A stretch of 6,144 bases of DNA from Oxalobacteraceae bacterium (GCA_947453015.1 CANGFL010000088.1:1-6144); one strand, 5' to 3'. Counted from the first letter of the stretch, positions 1-5,885 are shown. Notes: generated by a model from the letters alone, not told the origin. Translations and numbers: made by a program.

Positions 1-370
1 CCGCCACCAGAATCTCTGGCTTGATAGAGCGATATTCATTACGTGCGTATGCAGGAGTCAGGTCATCCGCATTACGTTCTGATTTAGGATCAGCCACCAA
101 TGCATCGGTTTTCTTCAATGAAGAAACCATATCTGGAGTACGTTTAATTACCCAGACTGGCTTACCACGCCATTCAACAGTTTTCATTTCGCCTGGTTTG
201 AGATCGGCGATATCGATCTCAACGGGCGCACCCGCAGCCTTTGCTCGCTCGGATGGCTCAAACGTTGACACGAAGGCAGCAGTTGCTGCCAAACCCGCCA
301 CGCCGCCGGCAGCACAGGTTGCGACCAACAAGCCACGACGGCTTGAGTCGACCTGATTTTCGTCACTCAT
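1..370 (-). CDS. petA: Ubiquinol-cytochrome c reductase Rieske iron-sulfur subunit, 5' part
   Basis: This is the N-terminal 123 codons of the Rieske subunit of cytochrome bc1 (complex III), which passes electrons from ubiquinol to cytochrome c1 at the periplasmic face. The gene runs off the left edge, so no stop is present. The protein begins MSDENQVDSSRRGLL. Residues 10-12 (SRR), followed by a hydrophobic segment at about 13-35, form a twin-arginine signal that also serves as the membrane anchor. The stretch FEPSERAKAAGAPVEIDI (38-55) and WRGKPVWVIKRT (68-78) match the usual Rieske N-terminal hinge and start of the soluble domain. The [2Fe-2S] ligand motifs (CTHLGC, CPCHGS in the family) would lie beyond the edge and are not seen. 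ATG at 370 was chosen because it puts the SRR motif at the normal distance; the Shine-Dalgarno is only a weak GGGG. petB and petC are expected further left, inferred from synteny. Confidence 0.93.
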   Translation of the reverse strand, partial: MSDENQVDSSRRGLLVATCAAGGVAGLAATAAFVSTFEPSERAKAAGAPVEIDIADLKPGEMKTVEWRGKPVWVIKRTPDMVSSLKKTDALVADPKSERNADDLTPAYARNEYRSIKPEILVA

Positions 371-425
371 AACAACCCCAATCGATGAAATTGCAAAATT
401 TGTACGGAACTTCCCATAACCCGCC

Positions 426-454
426 ATTATAGCGGAGCGCCTTTTTTCTTTCAA
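426..454 (-). promoter_or_regulatory. Sigma-70-type promoter for petA
   Basis: On the minus strand there is TTGAAA (454-449), a 17-bp spacer, then a perfect TATAAT (431-426). This matches the -35/-10 consensus at 11 of 12 positions with ideal spacing. Transcription would start near 419, leaving an untranslated leader of about 50 nt before the petA ATG at 370. Position, strand and match support it as the petA(BC) promoter; the start site itself is inferred. Confidence 0.75.
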
Positions 455-521
455 AGAAACACGAGAAAACCTGCACTTTTAAGGAGGTACACGGCAAAGG
501 GCGGGCTTTGGAGTGATGAGA

Positions 522-548
522 TGGTATTTAATTAGCAATTAAATACCA
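522..548. repeat. Perfect 12-bp AT-rich inverted repeat downstream of the response regulator
   Basis: The arm TGGTATTTAATT (522-533) and its exact reverse complement AATTAAATACCA (537-548) flank a 3-nt loop (AGC on plus). It lies 18 bp past the stop of the response regulator gene and about 70 bp upstream of the petA -35. The stem is AT-rich and has no T-tract on the minus strand, so it is a poor match to an intrinsic terminator. It could be an mRNA 3'-end stem or a DNA-level operator; the sequence does not decide. Confidence 0.6.
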
Positions 549-566
549 AAATGTAGGCTGGTCATA

Positions 567-1286
567 TCAGTCAGCTTCGACCGGCCGATCGGAAATAGGA
601 ACAAAACCATCGACGGAAAGCAAACCGCGACGGCGCGCTTCATAAACGGCTTCCCCCCTAGAATGAACAGAGAGCTTGCCGTAAATATGCTTGATGTGCG
701 TTTGAACGGTGCCAATCGAAAGTCCTAAGGCGCTAGCAACCTTGGCATACGAGCTTCCCCGCGCAATCAGTTGCAAAATCGCCGCCTCGCGCCGCGTCAG
801 CGAATTCCAACTTGATCGCACCGGATCGGCCAGTAAATTACTCTGCAAACGCATTCGCGTTAGCACTTTGCGCGCAATCACAGGGCTGATGGGAGAACCG
901 CCGTTGAGTACTTCAAGTAAGGCGCGCACTACTTCTTTATGGCCCGTCTCCTTGAGCACGTATCCGGAGGCACCCGCTTCAATACAGGCCAACACCTGAT
1001 CTTCATCGGACGACATGGTGATCACCATAATGTCAGCCTGAGGATTAAGTCGTCGACACGCATCGATAACAATCAAGCCCGAGCCATCCGGAAATCCAAG
1101 GTCTGTTAACAGCAAATCACATTGATTTACTTCCAGCCAAACCAATGCATTCGCCACCGTGCTGCAGGAACCTGCGAGCAACAAGGACGATTCCAGTTCA
1201 ATAGCGTTACAAAGAAGACGACGAGTAACCGCATCATCTTCCACAACCATCACTCTGGCACGATACGAAGGTGAGATACAACGCAT
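567..1286 (-). CDS. NarL/FixJ-family two-component response regulator
   Basis: A 239-residue DNA-binding response regulator. The receiver domain (about 11-125) has the acidic pair E16/D17 in VMVVEDD, the probable phosphoacceptor D62 in LLLTDLGFPDGSG, T90 in MVITM and K112 in YVLKE. These are the full set of residues needed for phosphotransfer. A LuxR-type helix-turn-helix follows at about 160-222 (LTRREAAILQLIARG, then TVQTHIKHIYGKL). The expected role is phosphorylation-controlled transcription. No histidine kinase lies in the window, so the partner and target genes are unknown. ATG at 1286 is the first Met and keeps the whole receiver; no clear Shine-Dalgarno precedes it, and Met13 is too close to the first beta strand to be preferred. 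It lies between petA and the Nif3 gene, which are near neighbours in many Betaproteobacteria, so it may be a lineage-specific addition. Family assignment is secure; the regulon is not known. Confidence 0.93.
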   Translation of the reverse strand: MRCISPSYRARVMVVEDDAVTRRLLCNAIELESSLLLAGSCSTVANALVWLEVNQCDLLLTDLGFPDGSGLIVIDACRRLNPQADIMVITMSSDEDQVLACIEAGASGYVLKETGHKEVVRALLEVLNGGSPISPVIARKVLTRMRLQSNLLADPVRSSWNSLTRREAAILQLIARGSSYAKVASALGLSIGTVQTHIKHIYGKLSVHSRGEAVYEARRRGLLSVDGFVPISDRPVEAD

Positions 1287-1706
1287 AATAAAAATTCAAC
1301 CAAACAAGCGGGAATGTCATCGGTGGGCATTCGCTACACTTTAGTTCCAAAAATATACGCAAAGAAATGCTGATTTATGGAGAATTTTATGGCGTGACTA
1401 CTCAGCTGCGCGACGCGGGGTCAAGTGAATCAAGGGCTTAGCTTCGACTCTGCAATCGAAAAGCGTCTGCGTTTTATTTAATCAGTGATTACTTAAAACT
1501 CTTTTTTCATCACCTTTAAACAAAAATCTCACTAACTCACCACACAAACTAAAAAAATTGTTGGTCTCATCGCACTACATTGCTGCATGACGACTCATTT
1601 ATTTAGGTAACTAAAATTAAATTTAGAAATTCGAAAAATTCGTTAATCGATCACTCAGCAATATTTTCGACCACCGTTTCGTGCGCAAATAAAATAAATA
1701 CTCGCG
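1287..1706. other. 420-bp AT-rich gene-free region
   Basis: No open frame here looks like a gene. The stretch holds copy A of the dispersed repeat (1364-1496), a 77-bp leader upstream of the response regulator start, and about 210 bp of AT-rich sequence (1497-1706) past the Nif3 stop. Only short, unconvincing stems are seen, such as CGAA-AAA-TTCG at about 1632-1642. No clear terminator for the Nif3 gene and no confident -35/-10 pair for the response regulator could be found, though a promoter for the latter should lie at 1287-1500. Confidence 0.6.
1364..1496 (+). repeat. Dispersed intergenic repeat, copy A (133 bp)
   Basis: This copy aligns in the same orientation with 5180-5327. The left block (1364-1394) matches 28 of 31 bases, including an exact 15-mer gagaattttatggcg at 1380-1394. 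An internal block from aagtgaatc (1423) to agcttcga (1447) differs at 3 of 25 positions. The right end (1472-1496) matches 22 of 25. Near the two ends lies CTGATT in inverted orientation (1370-1375 and, as AATCAG, 1480-1485), a possible remnant of terminal inverted repeats. There is no ORF: the ATG at 1389 meets a stop at the third codon. It lies upstream of the response regulator and downstream of the Nif3 gene. It resembles a short non-autonomous element, but I do not recognise the family. Confidence 0.8.
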
Positions 1707-2471
1707 TTAAACCGGATTAGGGATATCAATGAATTGATGACGTATGCCCAATTGTTTTGCAACATGCTCACCCAATGCCTGAACACCATAGCGCTCGGTC
1801 GCGTGATGGCCACATGCAAGATAGGGCACACCCATTTCACGCGACAGATGAACTGTCTGCTCTGAAATTTCACCGCTAATGTAAACATCTGCGCCCGCAT
1901 TAATCGCGTCGGCAAACATACTTTGCGCAGCGCCGGTACACCACGCCACTCGTTTCAACAACGTATCTGGATCACCAATCAGCATAGGCGCACGCCCTAA
2001 TTTTTGCTGTATGTGGTTGGCAAGATCCCCAACCGTTGTTATGTCGGCCTGAACGTTACCTACCCATCCAATATCTTGCTCGCCAAAACGGGAGGAGGGT
2101 TGAAATCCAAACAAGCTACCTAGTTGTGCGTTATTACCAAGCACAGCGTGGGCATCTAGCGGCAAGTGAAAGGCATATAAATTGAGCTCGTGTACCAGCA
2201 AAAGTTGTAGACGACGTTTTAGTGGGCCTACCACGCGCGCATCCTCTCCGCGCCAAAAATAACCATGATGTACGATCACCGCATCAGCACCCGCTTCAAT
2301 TGCAGCTTCCAATAAAGCGATGCTCGCAGTTACACCGCTGACGATCAAACCTACACGGTCTTTACCTTCGACTTGAAGCCCGTTTGGGCAATAGTCACGA
2401 AAACGGGTAATATCGAGCTCACTGGCAAGAAAATTTGTCAGCTCATCGCGTGGCACGATCTTCGAATTCAT
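1707..2471 (-). CDS. Nif3/YbgI-family dinuclear metal-centre protein
   Basis: A 254-residue cytoplasmic protein of the Nif3-like family, whose members form toroidal hexamers with a two-metal site in each subunit. The family is sometimes annotated as a GTP cyclohydrolase I type 2 homologue, but its physiological reaction is unsettled. The metal ligands are visible in order: H68-H69 in VIVHHGYFWRG, H102 and D106 in HLPLDAH, and H222 and E226 in CGHHATE. These correspond to the ligand set of E. coli YbgI, and the length is normal for the short family form with no inserted domain. YCPNGLQVEG (27-36) is the usual N-terminal signature. ATG at 2471 is preceded by AGGGAAAGAG, an acceptable Shine-Dalgarno. 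The gene diverges from the HtrA-like protease gene with 20 bp between the start codons, and this pairing recurs in Betaproteobacteria. Family is certain; function is open. Confidence 0.95.
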   Translation of the reverse strand: MNSKIVPRDELTNFLASELDITRFRDYCPNGLQVEGKDRVGLIVSGVTASIALLEAAIEAGADAVIVHHGYFWRGEDARVVGPLKRRLQLLLVHELNLYAFHLPLDAHAVLGNNAQLGSLFGFQPSSRFGEQDIGWVGNVQADITTVGDLANHIQQKLGRAPMLIGDPDTLLKRVAWCTGAAQSMFADAINAGADVYISGEISEQTVHLSREMGVPYLACGHHATERYGVQALGEHVAKQLGIRHQFIDIPNPV

Positions 2472-2491
2472 CTCTTTCCCTTTTTTCTTGT
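2472..2491 (-). promoter_or_regulatory. 20-bp divergent start region with Nif3 ribosome binding site
   Basis: The whole gap between the two divergent start codons is a purine tract on the minus strand. AGGG at 2481-2478 sits 6 nt before the Nif3 ATG and can serve as its Shine-Dalgarno. On the plus strand the same bases read as a pyrimidine tract before the protease ATG, which therefore has no Shine-Dalgarno. Promoters for both genes must lie inside the opposing coding sequences; no good -35/-10 pair was found for either. Confidence 0.6.
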
Positions 2492-3661
2492 ATGCGTCGT
2501 CTCTGGTTGCTGTTTGCGCAGGTTGTCACAATTGCCCTTGCATTGTGGTTCATTGTAGCGACCCTAAAGCCTGAATGGCTCGCTAAAAATACGTCGGCGC
2601 CGGGCATAGCATCCACGCGCGTACCGGTGCTGGAAGCGTCTAGCCCTATCACTTCACAGGCAACGTACCGCGAATCAGCGCAACGCGCGATGCCTGCTGT
2701 CGTCAATATTTTTACCACCAAAGAAGCAAAACAGTCAGCACACCCTTTTAATAACGACCCACTGTTTCGACGTTTTTTTGGTGACGGCTTTGGACAGGAC
2801 GAACGTCAGTTCAGCTTGGGATCCGGTGTCATCATCAGCTCTGAAGGCTATATTCTCACCAATAACCATGTGGTCGAGGCAGCTGATGAAATCGAAGTCG
2901 CCCTGGCCGATGGACGCAAGGTTTCAGCAAAACTCGTTGGAACGGATCCCGACACTGACTTGGCAGTAATTAAGGTCAACCTAACGGGTCTGCCATCGAT
3001 TACCTTAGGGCGCATCGAGGGAACCAAAGTCGGTGATGTGGTTCTGGCTATTGGCAATCCCTTCGGCGTTGGTCAGACCGTTACTATGGGTATTGTGTCT
3101 GCCCTAGGTCGCAATCATCTGGGCATCAACACGTTCGAAAATTTCATCCAAACGGATGCCGCTATTAATCCGGGCAATTCCGGTGGTGCGTTGGTGGATA
3201 CTCAAGGCCATCTGCTGGGCATTAATACGGCGATCTATTCGCGCAGTGGTGGCTCGTTGGGAATTGGTTTTGCGATTCCAGTGACCACCGTAAAAACGGT
3301 GATGGATGCGATTATCAAGAACGGTCAGGTCGTTCGTGGATGGATAGGAGTAGAACCACAAGACATCACTCCTGAGCTGGCTGAAAGTTTTAATTTGCAA
3401 AAATCCTCAGGCACCATCATCGCGGGGGTGTTGAAAGGCGGGCCGGCTGATAAGGCGGGCGTTAAACCGGGCGATATTTTGATCTCGGTAGCCGGTAAGC
3501 CAGTTTCCGATACGGTGTCTATGCTCAATCTGGTTGCGCAGCTCAGCCCCGGGGAAACCGTCAAGCTGACCGTAATGCGCAAGTCGCGTGAAGCGGTGCT
3601 CGAATTGACCGTTGGCCGCCGTCCGCGCATGAAACAACCGCGCTTGCCACAAGGCGAATAA
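2492..3661 (+). CDS. Membrane-anchored HtrA/DegS-like S1C serine protease
   Basis: A 389-residue envelope protease of the trypsin-like Do/HtrA family. An N-terminal membrane segment (about 4-24, flanked by MRR and KPEW) lacks an obvious cleavage site and probably anchors the protein with its catalytic part in the periplasm. The protease domain spans about 60-275. The catalytic triad is intact: H126 in LTNNHVVE, D156 in DPDTDLAVIK and S230 in NPGNSGGALV. One PDZ domain follows (about 282-375), including GGPADKAGVKPGDIL. The single PDZ and the anchor resemble DegS more than DegP or DegQ, which have two PDZ domains. The likely job is sensing or degrading misfolded envelope proteins; cleavage of an anti-sigma factor, as by DegS, is only an analogy. 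ATG at 2492 was chosen because MRRLWLLFAQ is the usual start of this family in Betaproteobacteria. Upstream in-frame TTG (2435) and GTG (2450) codons add an atypical Ser-rich stretch and lie inside the Nif3 gene. The DUF2461 gene follows after 2 bp. Confidence 0.94.
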   Translation: MRRLWLLFAQVVTIALALWFIVATLKPEWLAKNTSAPGIASTRVPVLEASSPITSQATYRESAQRAMPAVVNIFTTKEAKQSAHPFNNDPLFRRFFGDGFGQDERQFSLGSGVIISSEGYILTNNHVVEAADEIEVALADGRKVSAKLVGTDPDTDLAVIKVNLTGLPSITLGRIEGTKVGDVVLAIGNPFGVGQTVTMGIVSALGRNHLGINTFENFIQTDAAINPGNSGGALVDTQGHLLGINTAIYSRSGGSLGIGFAIPVTTVKTVMDAIIKNGQVVRGWIGVEPQDITPELAESFNLQKSSGTIIAGVLKGGPADKAGVKPGDILISVAGKPVSDTVSMLNLVAQLSPGETVKLTVMRKSREAVLELTVGRRPRMKQPRLPQGE

Positions 3662-3663
3662 GA

Positions 3664-4344
3664 ATGCACTTGCGCGACCTGGTTCAGTTTTTGAGTGAAT
3701 TAGAAGAAAACAATAATCGCGCATGGTTCGTGATGAACAAACCGCGCTATGACATTCTGCGTGCAGAACTACTCGAATTAGTGACTGGCTTAATTCAAGA
3801 GATTACGCTTTTCGATCCAGCGATAGCCGGCTGTAATCCTAAAAAAGCGCTCTTCCGAATTAACCGCGATTTACGATTTGCGCGCGGTCGACCGCCTTAC
3901 AAAACCACCTTCTCTGCAGCGATTACTGCCAGCGGCTTAAAAAAGCCCAGCCAGGGTGGTGGGCCTGCCTATTATTTTCATATTGATGCACACGGCAAGA
4001 TGTTGATCGCCGGCGGTGAGTATCGACCACCCGCCGACAGGCTTCGTGCAATACGCGACCATATCGTGAATGACCCGAATGGTTTTCGTAAGCTAATGAA
4101 AAATGCGAAATTACATTCCGTGTTTGGCGGTCTGCAACAAGAAGACAAAACCATACGTATGCCGAAAGGGTTTGATGTCGACTCGCCGAATGCCGACGCC
4201 TTGAAGCTTAAGAGCTATATCGCCTGGCATGAAATCAGCGTCCGCACGATGGCGCCAGCTACGTTACCTAAACGACTGATGGATGATTTTAAAGCGGCCG
4301 AACCACTGGTGAAATGGCTGCGAGCCGCTGGCCCAACCTTGTGA
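3664..4344 (+). CDS. DUF2461 (TIGR02453) family protein of unknown function
   Basis: A 226-residue soluble protein with no signal peptide or membrane segment. It carries the recurring motifs of the DUF2461 family: FLSELEENNNRAWF (9-22) near the N-terminus, LFRINRDLRFARGRPPYKTTF (63-83) in the middle, and YYFHIDAHGKMLIAGGEYRPPADRLRAIRDHI (103-134). Length is normal for the family. No biochemical role is established as far as I know, and no enzyme motif can be named. The ATG at 3664 lies 2 bp after the protease stop, and a plausible Shine-Dalgarno (AAGGCGA) overlaps the last protease codons, so the two genes are probably co-transcribed and translationally coupled. It is convergent with tatC, with 57 bp between the stops. 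To my knowledge it is not part of the common tat-protease-Nif3-pet core, so the link to the protease may be operon convenience rather than shared function. Confidence 0.88.
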   Translation: MHLRDLVQFLSELEENNNRAWFVMNKPRYDILRAELLELVTGLIQEITLFDPAIAGCNPKKALFRINRDLRFARGRPPYKTTFSAAITASGLKKPSQGGGPAYYFHIDAHGKMLIAGGEYRPPADRLRAIRDHIVNDPNGFRKLMKNAKLHSVFGGLQQEDKTIRMPKGFDVDSPNADALKLKSYIAWHEISVRTMAPATLPKRLMDDFKAAEPLVKWLRAAGPTL

Positions 4345-4370
4345 TGAATCGCTAGTTGAAGCGCCGCCGT

Positions 4371-4410
4371 GTCAAACGGCATTAAACGCTATTAAACGGA
4401 ATTAAACGCT
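4371..4410. repeat. 10-bp tandem repeat, three to four units, across the tatC stop
   Basis: Units ATTAAACGCT (4381-4390), ATTAAACGGA (4391-4400) and ATTAAACGCT (4401-4410) are consecutive. The first and third are identical and the middle one differs at two bases. The preceding GTCAAACGGC (4371-4380) matches the middle unit at 7 of 10 positions and may be a decayed fourth copy. The last unit contains the tatC stop (4402-4404) and its final two codons. A weak 5-bp stem (GCCGT/ACGGC at about 4366-4380) lies nearby without a T-tract, so no terminator is called between the convergent genes. Confidence 0.75.
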
Positions 4411-5175
4411 ATCGGAAGTATCTTCAGGCGCCCTGGTCGCTCGCTCAAACATGGGAGCCAACAACAATCCGACTTCGTACAACAAGCACAAAGGCACAGC
4501 GAGAAATAACTGACTCATGATGTCGGGTGGCGTCACCACTGCAGCAATCACAAACGCGCCGACAATAACGTAAGGGCGTATCTCTTTAAGCTTCTCAACA
4601 GTCACCAAACCCATACGCACTAAAACGATGACGACCACTGGCACCTCAAAGGTGATGCCAAATGCCAGGCACATGGTTAAAACAAAATCCAAATAATTTT
4701 CAATATCGGGCGCTACCGAAATCGATTTGGGAGCAAAGTCGTTAATGAATTTAAAGACTGTCCCAAAAACGAAGTAATAACAAAACCCCACACCGAGTAA
4801 GAAGAGCAAGGACGATGAAATAATCAGGGGCGCAACGAGCCGTTTTTCATGCATGTAGAGGCCGGGCGCTACAAATGCCCAAGCTTGATACAACACCCAT
4901 GGCAGCGAGATCATCAGCGCCATCATCATGGTGACTTTCATCGGCACCATGAAGGGAGTAATCACACCGGTGGCGATCATCTTCGACCCTTCCGGCAACG
5001 CATTCATCATCGGTTGAGCCACGATGTCGTACATGGCCGCAGCACCTGGCCAGATCGCAAACAAAACGATGAATACCGCCAAAACTACGGCGGAGGCGCG
5101 CACCAACCTAGTCCTCAACTCAACCAGATGAGAAATGAAGTTATCTTTGAGACCCGAGAAATTATCGTCAGACAT
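4402..5175 (-). CDS. tatC: Sec-independent protein translocase TatC
   Basis: TatC is the multi-spanning receptor of the twin-arginine translocase: with TatB it recognises RR signal peptides and then recruits TatA to export folded proteins. The 257-residue protein has six predicted membrane segments. Family landmarks are present: HLVELRTRL (16-24) in the cytosolic N-terminus, P55 in the first periplasmic loop, WAFVAPGLYMHEKR (99-112), FGITFEVPV (172-180) with the conserved Glu at 177, and VVTPPDIMSQ (213-222). Length is normal. ATG at 5175 gives the standard N-terminus before HLxELRxRL. Upstream, the message reads AGCATCTCCCTA before ATG, with no purine-rich Shine-Dalgarno. Instead of the usual tight tatB-tatC junction there is a 148-bp gap occupied by a dispersed repeat whose edge lies 4 bp from this start. 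The stop lies inside a 10-bp tandem repeat, which sets the last residues. Confidence 0.97.
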   Translation of the reverse strand: MSDDNFSGLKDNFISHLVELRTRLVRASAVVLAVFIVLFAIWPGAAAMYDIVAQPMMNALPEGSKMIATGVITPFMVPMKVTMMMALMISLPWVLYQAWAFVAPGLYMHEKRLVAPLIISSSLLFLLGVGFCYYFVFGTVFKFINDFAPKSISVAPDIENYLDFVLTMCLAFGITFEVPVVVIVLVRMGLVTVEKLKEIRPYVIVGAFVIAAVVTPPDIMSQLFLAVPLCLLYEVGLLLAPMFERATRAPEDTSDSV

Positions 5176-5179
5176 TAGG

Positions 5180-5327
5180 GAGATGCTAATTTATTGAGAA
5201 TTTTATGGCGAGCCAGCGCAGCTATACGATGCGATGCGATGCTACGCGGTGCAAAGTGAATCGAGGGCGAAGCTTCGATCAATGTCGAACGAAACATCGC
5301 GTTTTTATTCAATCAGTGCTTCCTTAA
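5180..5327 (+). repeat. Dispersed intergenic repeat, copy B (148 bp), between tatB and tatC
   Basis: This is the second copy of the element at 1364-1496, in the same orientation. Exact shared segments include gagaattttatggcg (5196-5210), aagtgaatc (5254-5262), agcttcga (5271-5278) and aatcagtg (5311-5318). It is 15 bp longer than copy A, equal to the (GATGC)3 tract at 5228-5242. It contains a perfect 10-bp palindrome CGAAGCTTCG (5268-5277) that is only partly kept in copy A. Its left edge is 4 bp from the tatC start and its right edge overlaps the tatB stop codon by a few bases. No target-site duplication could be resolved. Edges are judged by eye and may be off by several bases. Confidence 0.8.
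5228..5242 (+). repeat. (GATGC)3 tandem tract inside repeat copy B
   Basis: Three perfect consecutive GATGC units. Copy A of the parent repeat lacks them, and the 15-bp tract accounts exactly for the length difference between the copies. Slippage expansion is the simple explanation. Confidence 0.8.
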
Positions 5328-5830
5328 CTAAAGAACCTTGCAGGTTTGCTGCGACCAGGACGATAACGAAGGACTCGAGCGGCCGCTGAAATAACGCGCG
5401 TTCGACGTCCAGTCTTACGCTTAAACCACATCGGCAATGACGAATTCTGAGTCAATTTCTTTTTGCGGAAATCGCGCTGTTTGGCAGCAATTTCACTTTC
5501 ACTGGGAACGCGCAACCCTTCATTGACCCCAACAAATGCCTGATTAGCTTCGGCAATTGCTTTGCTGAAATCGTGCTCTGCTTCCGCGATGTCGTCGGCG
5601 ACTGACTTATTCAAATCATTAGCAGAGCTGACGATGTTGTCCTGCATCTTACGCAGCTCTTCCATTTGCATTTCGCGATTGACTTCGGCTTTCACATTGC
5701 TAATGTAGCGCTGCGCACGGCCAAACAGAGTCCCGGCCATACGCGCAACCGCAGGCAATCTCTCAGGACCGATCACCACCAGAGCGACCGCGCCGATCAG
5801 GGCAATTTTGGTGAGGCCTAGGTCAATCAT
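5324..5830 (-). CDS. tatB: Sec-independent protein translocase TatB
   Basis: TatB partners TatC in the signal-peptide receptor complex. The 168-residue protein starts MIDLGLTKIA with a membrane helix at about 5-21. The GP hinge (VVIGPERLP, 18-26) leads into an amphipathic helix (ARMAGTLFGRAQRYI, 29-43) and a long charged helical region to about 95. The C-terminal tail is rich in Arg and Lys (MWFKRKTGRRTRV and following) and ends PARFFS, similar to other betaproteobacterial TatB tails, so the C-terminus seems intact. ATG at 5830 is the family start. The bases before it (GAGCTTCCATCCCC) give no Shine-Dalgarno, and a 10-bp stem-loop lies upstream in the 71-bp tatA-tatB gap. Both features would fit lower synthesis of TatB than TatA, which is an inference. 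The gene after it, tatC, is separated by repeat copy B. Confidence 0.95.
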   Translation of the reverse strand: MIDLGLTKIALIGAVALVVIGPERLPAVARMAGTLFGRAQRYISNVKAEVNREMQMEELRKMQDNIVSSANDLNKSVADDIAEAEHDFSKAIAEANQAFVGVNEGLRVPSESEIAAKQRDFRKKKLTQNSSLPMWFKRKTGRRTRVISAAARVLRYRPGRSKPARFFS

Positions 5831-5860
5831 GGGGATGGAAGCTCAAGAAATGGCACATCA

Positions 5861-5885
5861 AACGGTCGCGGTCGACGCGACCGTT
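5861..5885 (-). promoter_or_regulatory. Perfect GC-rich stem-loop between tatA and tatB
   Basis: The arms AACGGTCGCG (5861-5870) and CGCGACCGTT (5876-5885) pair perfectly over 10 bp around a 5-nt loop. The stem lies 16 bp past the tatA stop and 30 bp before the tatB start. On the coding strand the bases after it are TGATGTGCC, not a T-run, so it is not a standard intrinsic terminator. It may protect the tatA 3' end or reduce read-through into tatB; either is inference. Confidence 0.65.

Noticed and set aside
481..488. Consensus Shine-Dalgarno AAGGAGGT on the plus strand
   Set aside because: No start codon lies 5-10 bases downstream and no open frame follows; it is a chance match in the petA upstream region.
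709..999. Long plus-strand frame opposite the response regulator
   Set aside because: It is antisense to an intact, well-conserved gene and encodes nothing recognisable; similar shadows occur opposite the protease, tatC and tatA.
1340..1370. TATATT and TAAAGT as -10 boxes for the response regulator
   Set aside because: No acceptable -35 at 16-18 bp could be found for either.
2435..2491. Upstream in-frame extension of the protease from TTG 2435
   Set aside because: It adds 19 atypical residues inside the Nif3 coding region, while MRRLWLLFAQ from ATG 2492 matches the family N-terminus.
4345..4370. Possible third fragment of the dispersed repeat after the DUF2461 stop (TGAATCG followed by GAAGC)
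   Set aside because: The shared words are too short and none of the conserved end blocks are present.
4366..4380. Stem GCCGT-GTCAA-ACGGC as a bidirectional terminator between DUF2461 and tatC
   Set aside because: Only 5 bp long, and no T-tract follows on either strand.
5205..5327. A 40-codon ORF on the plus strand inside repeat copy B (ATG GCG AGC CAG to TAA)
   Set aside because: The frame is not kept in copy A, where the same ATG meets a stop at codon 3. The product is an Arg/Cys-rich sequence with no recognisable family, and no Shine-Dalgarno precedes it.
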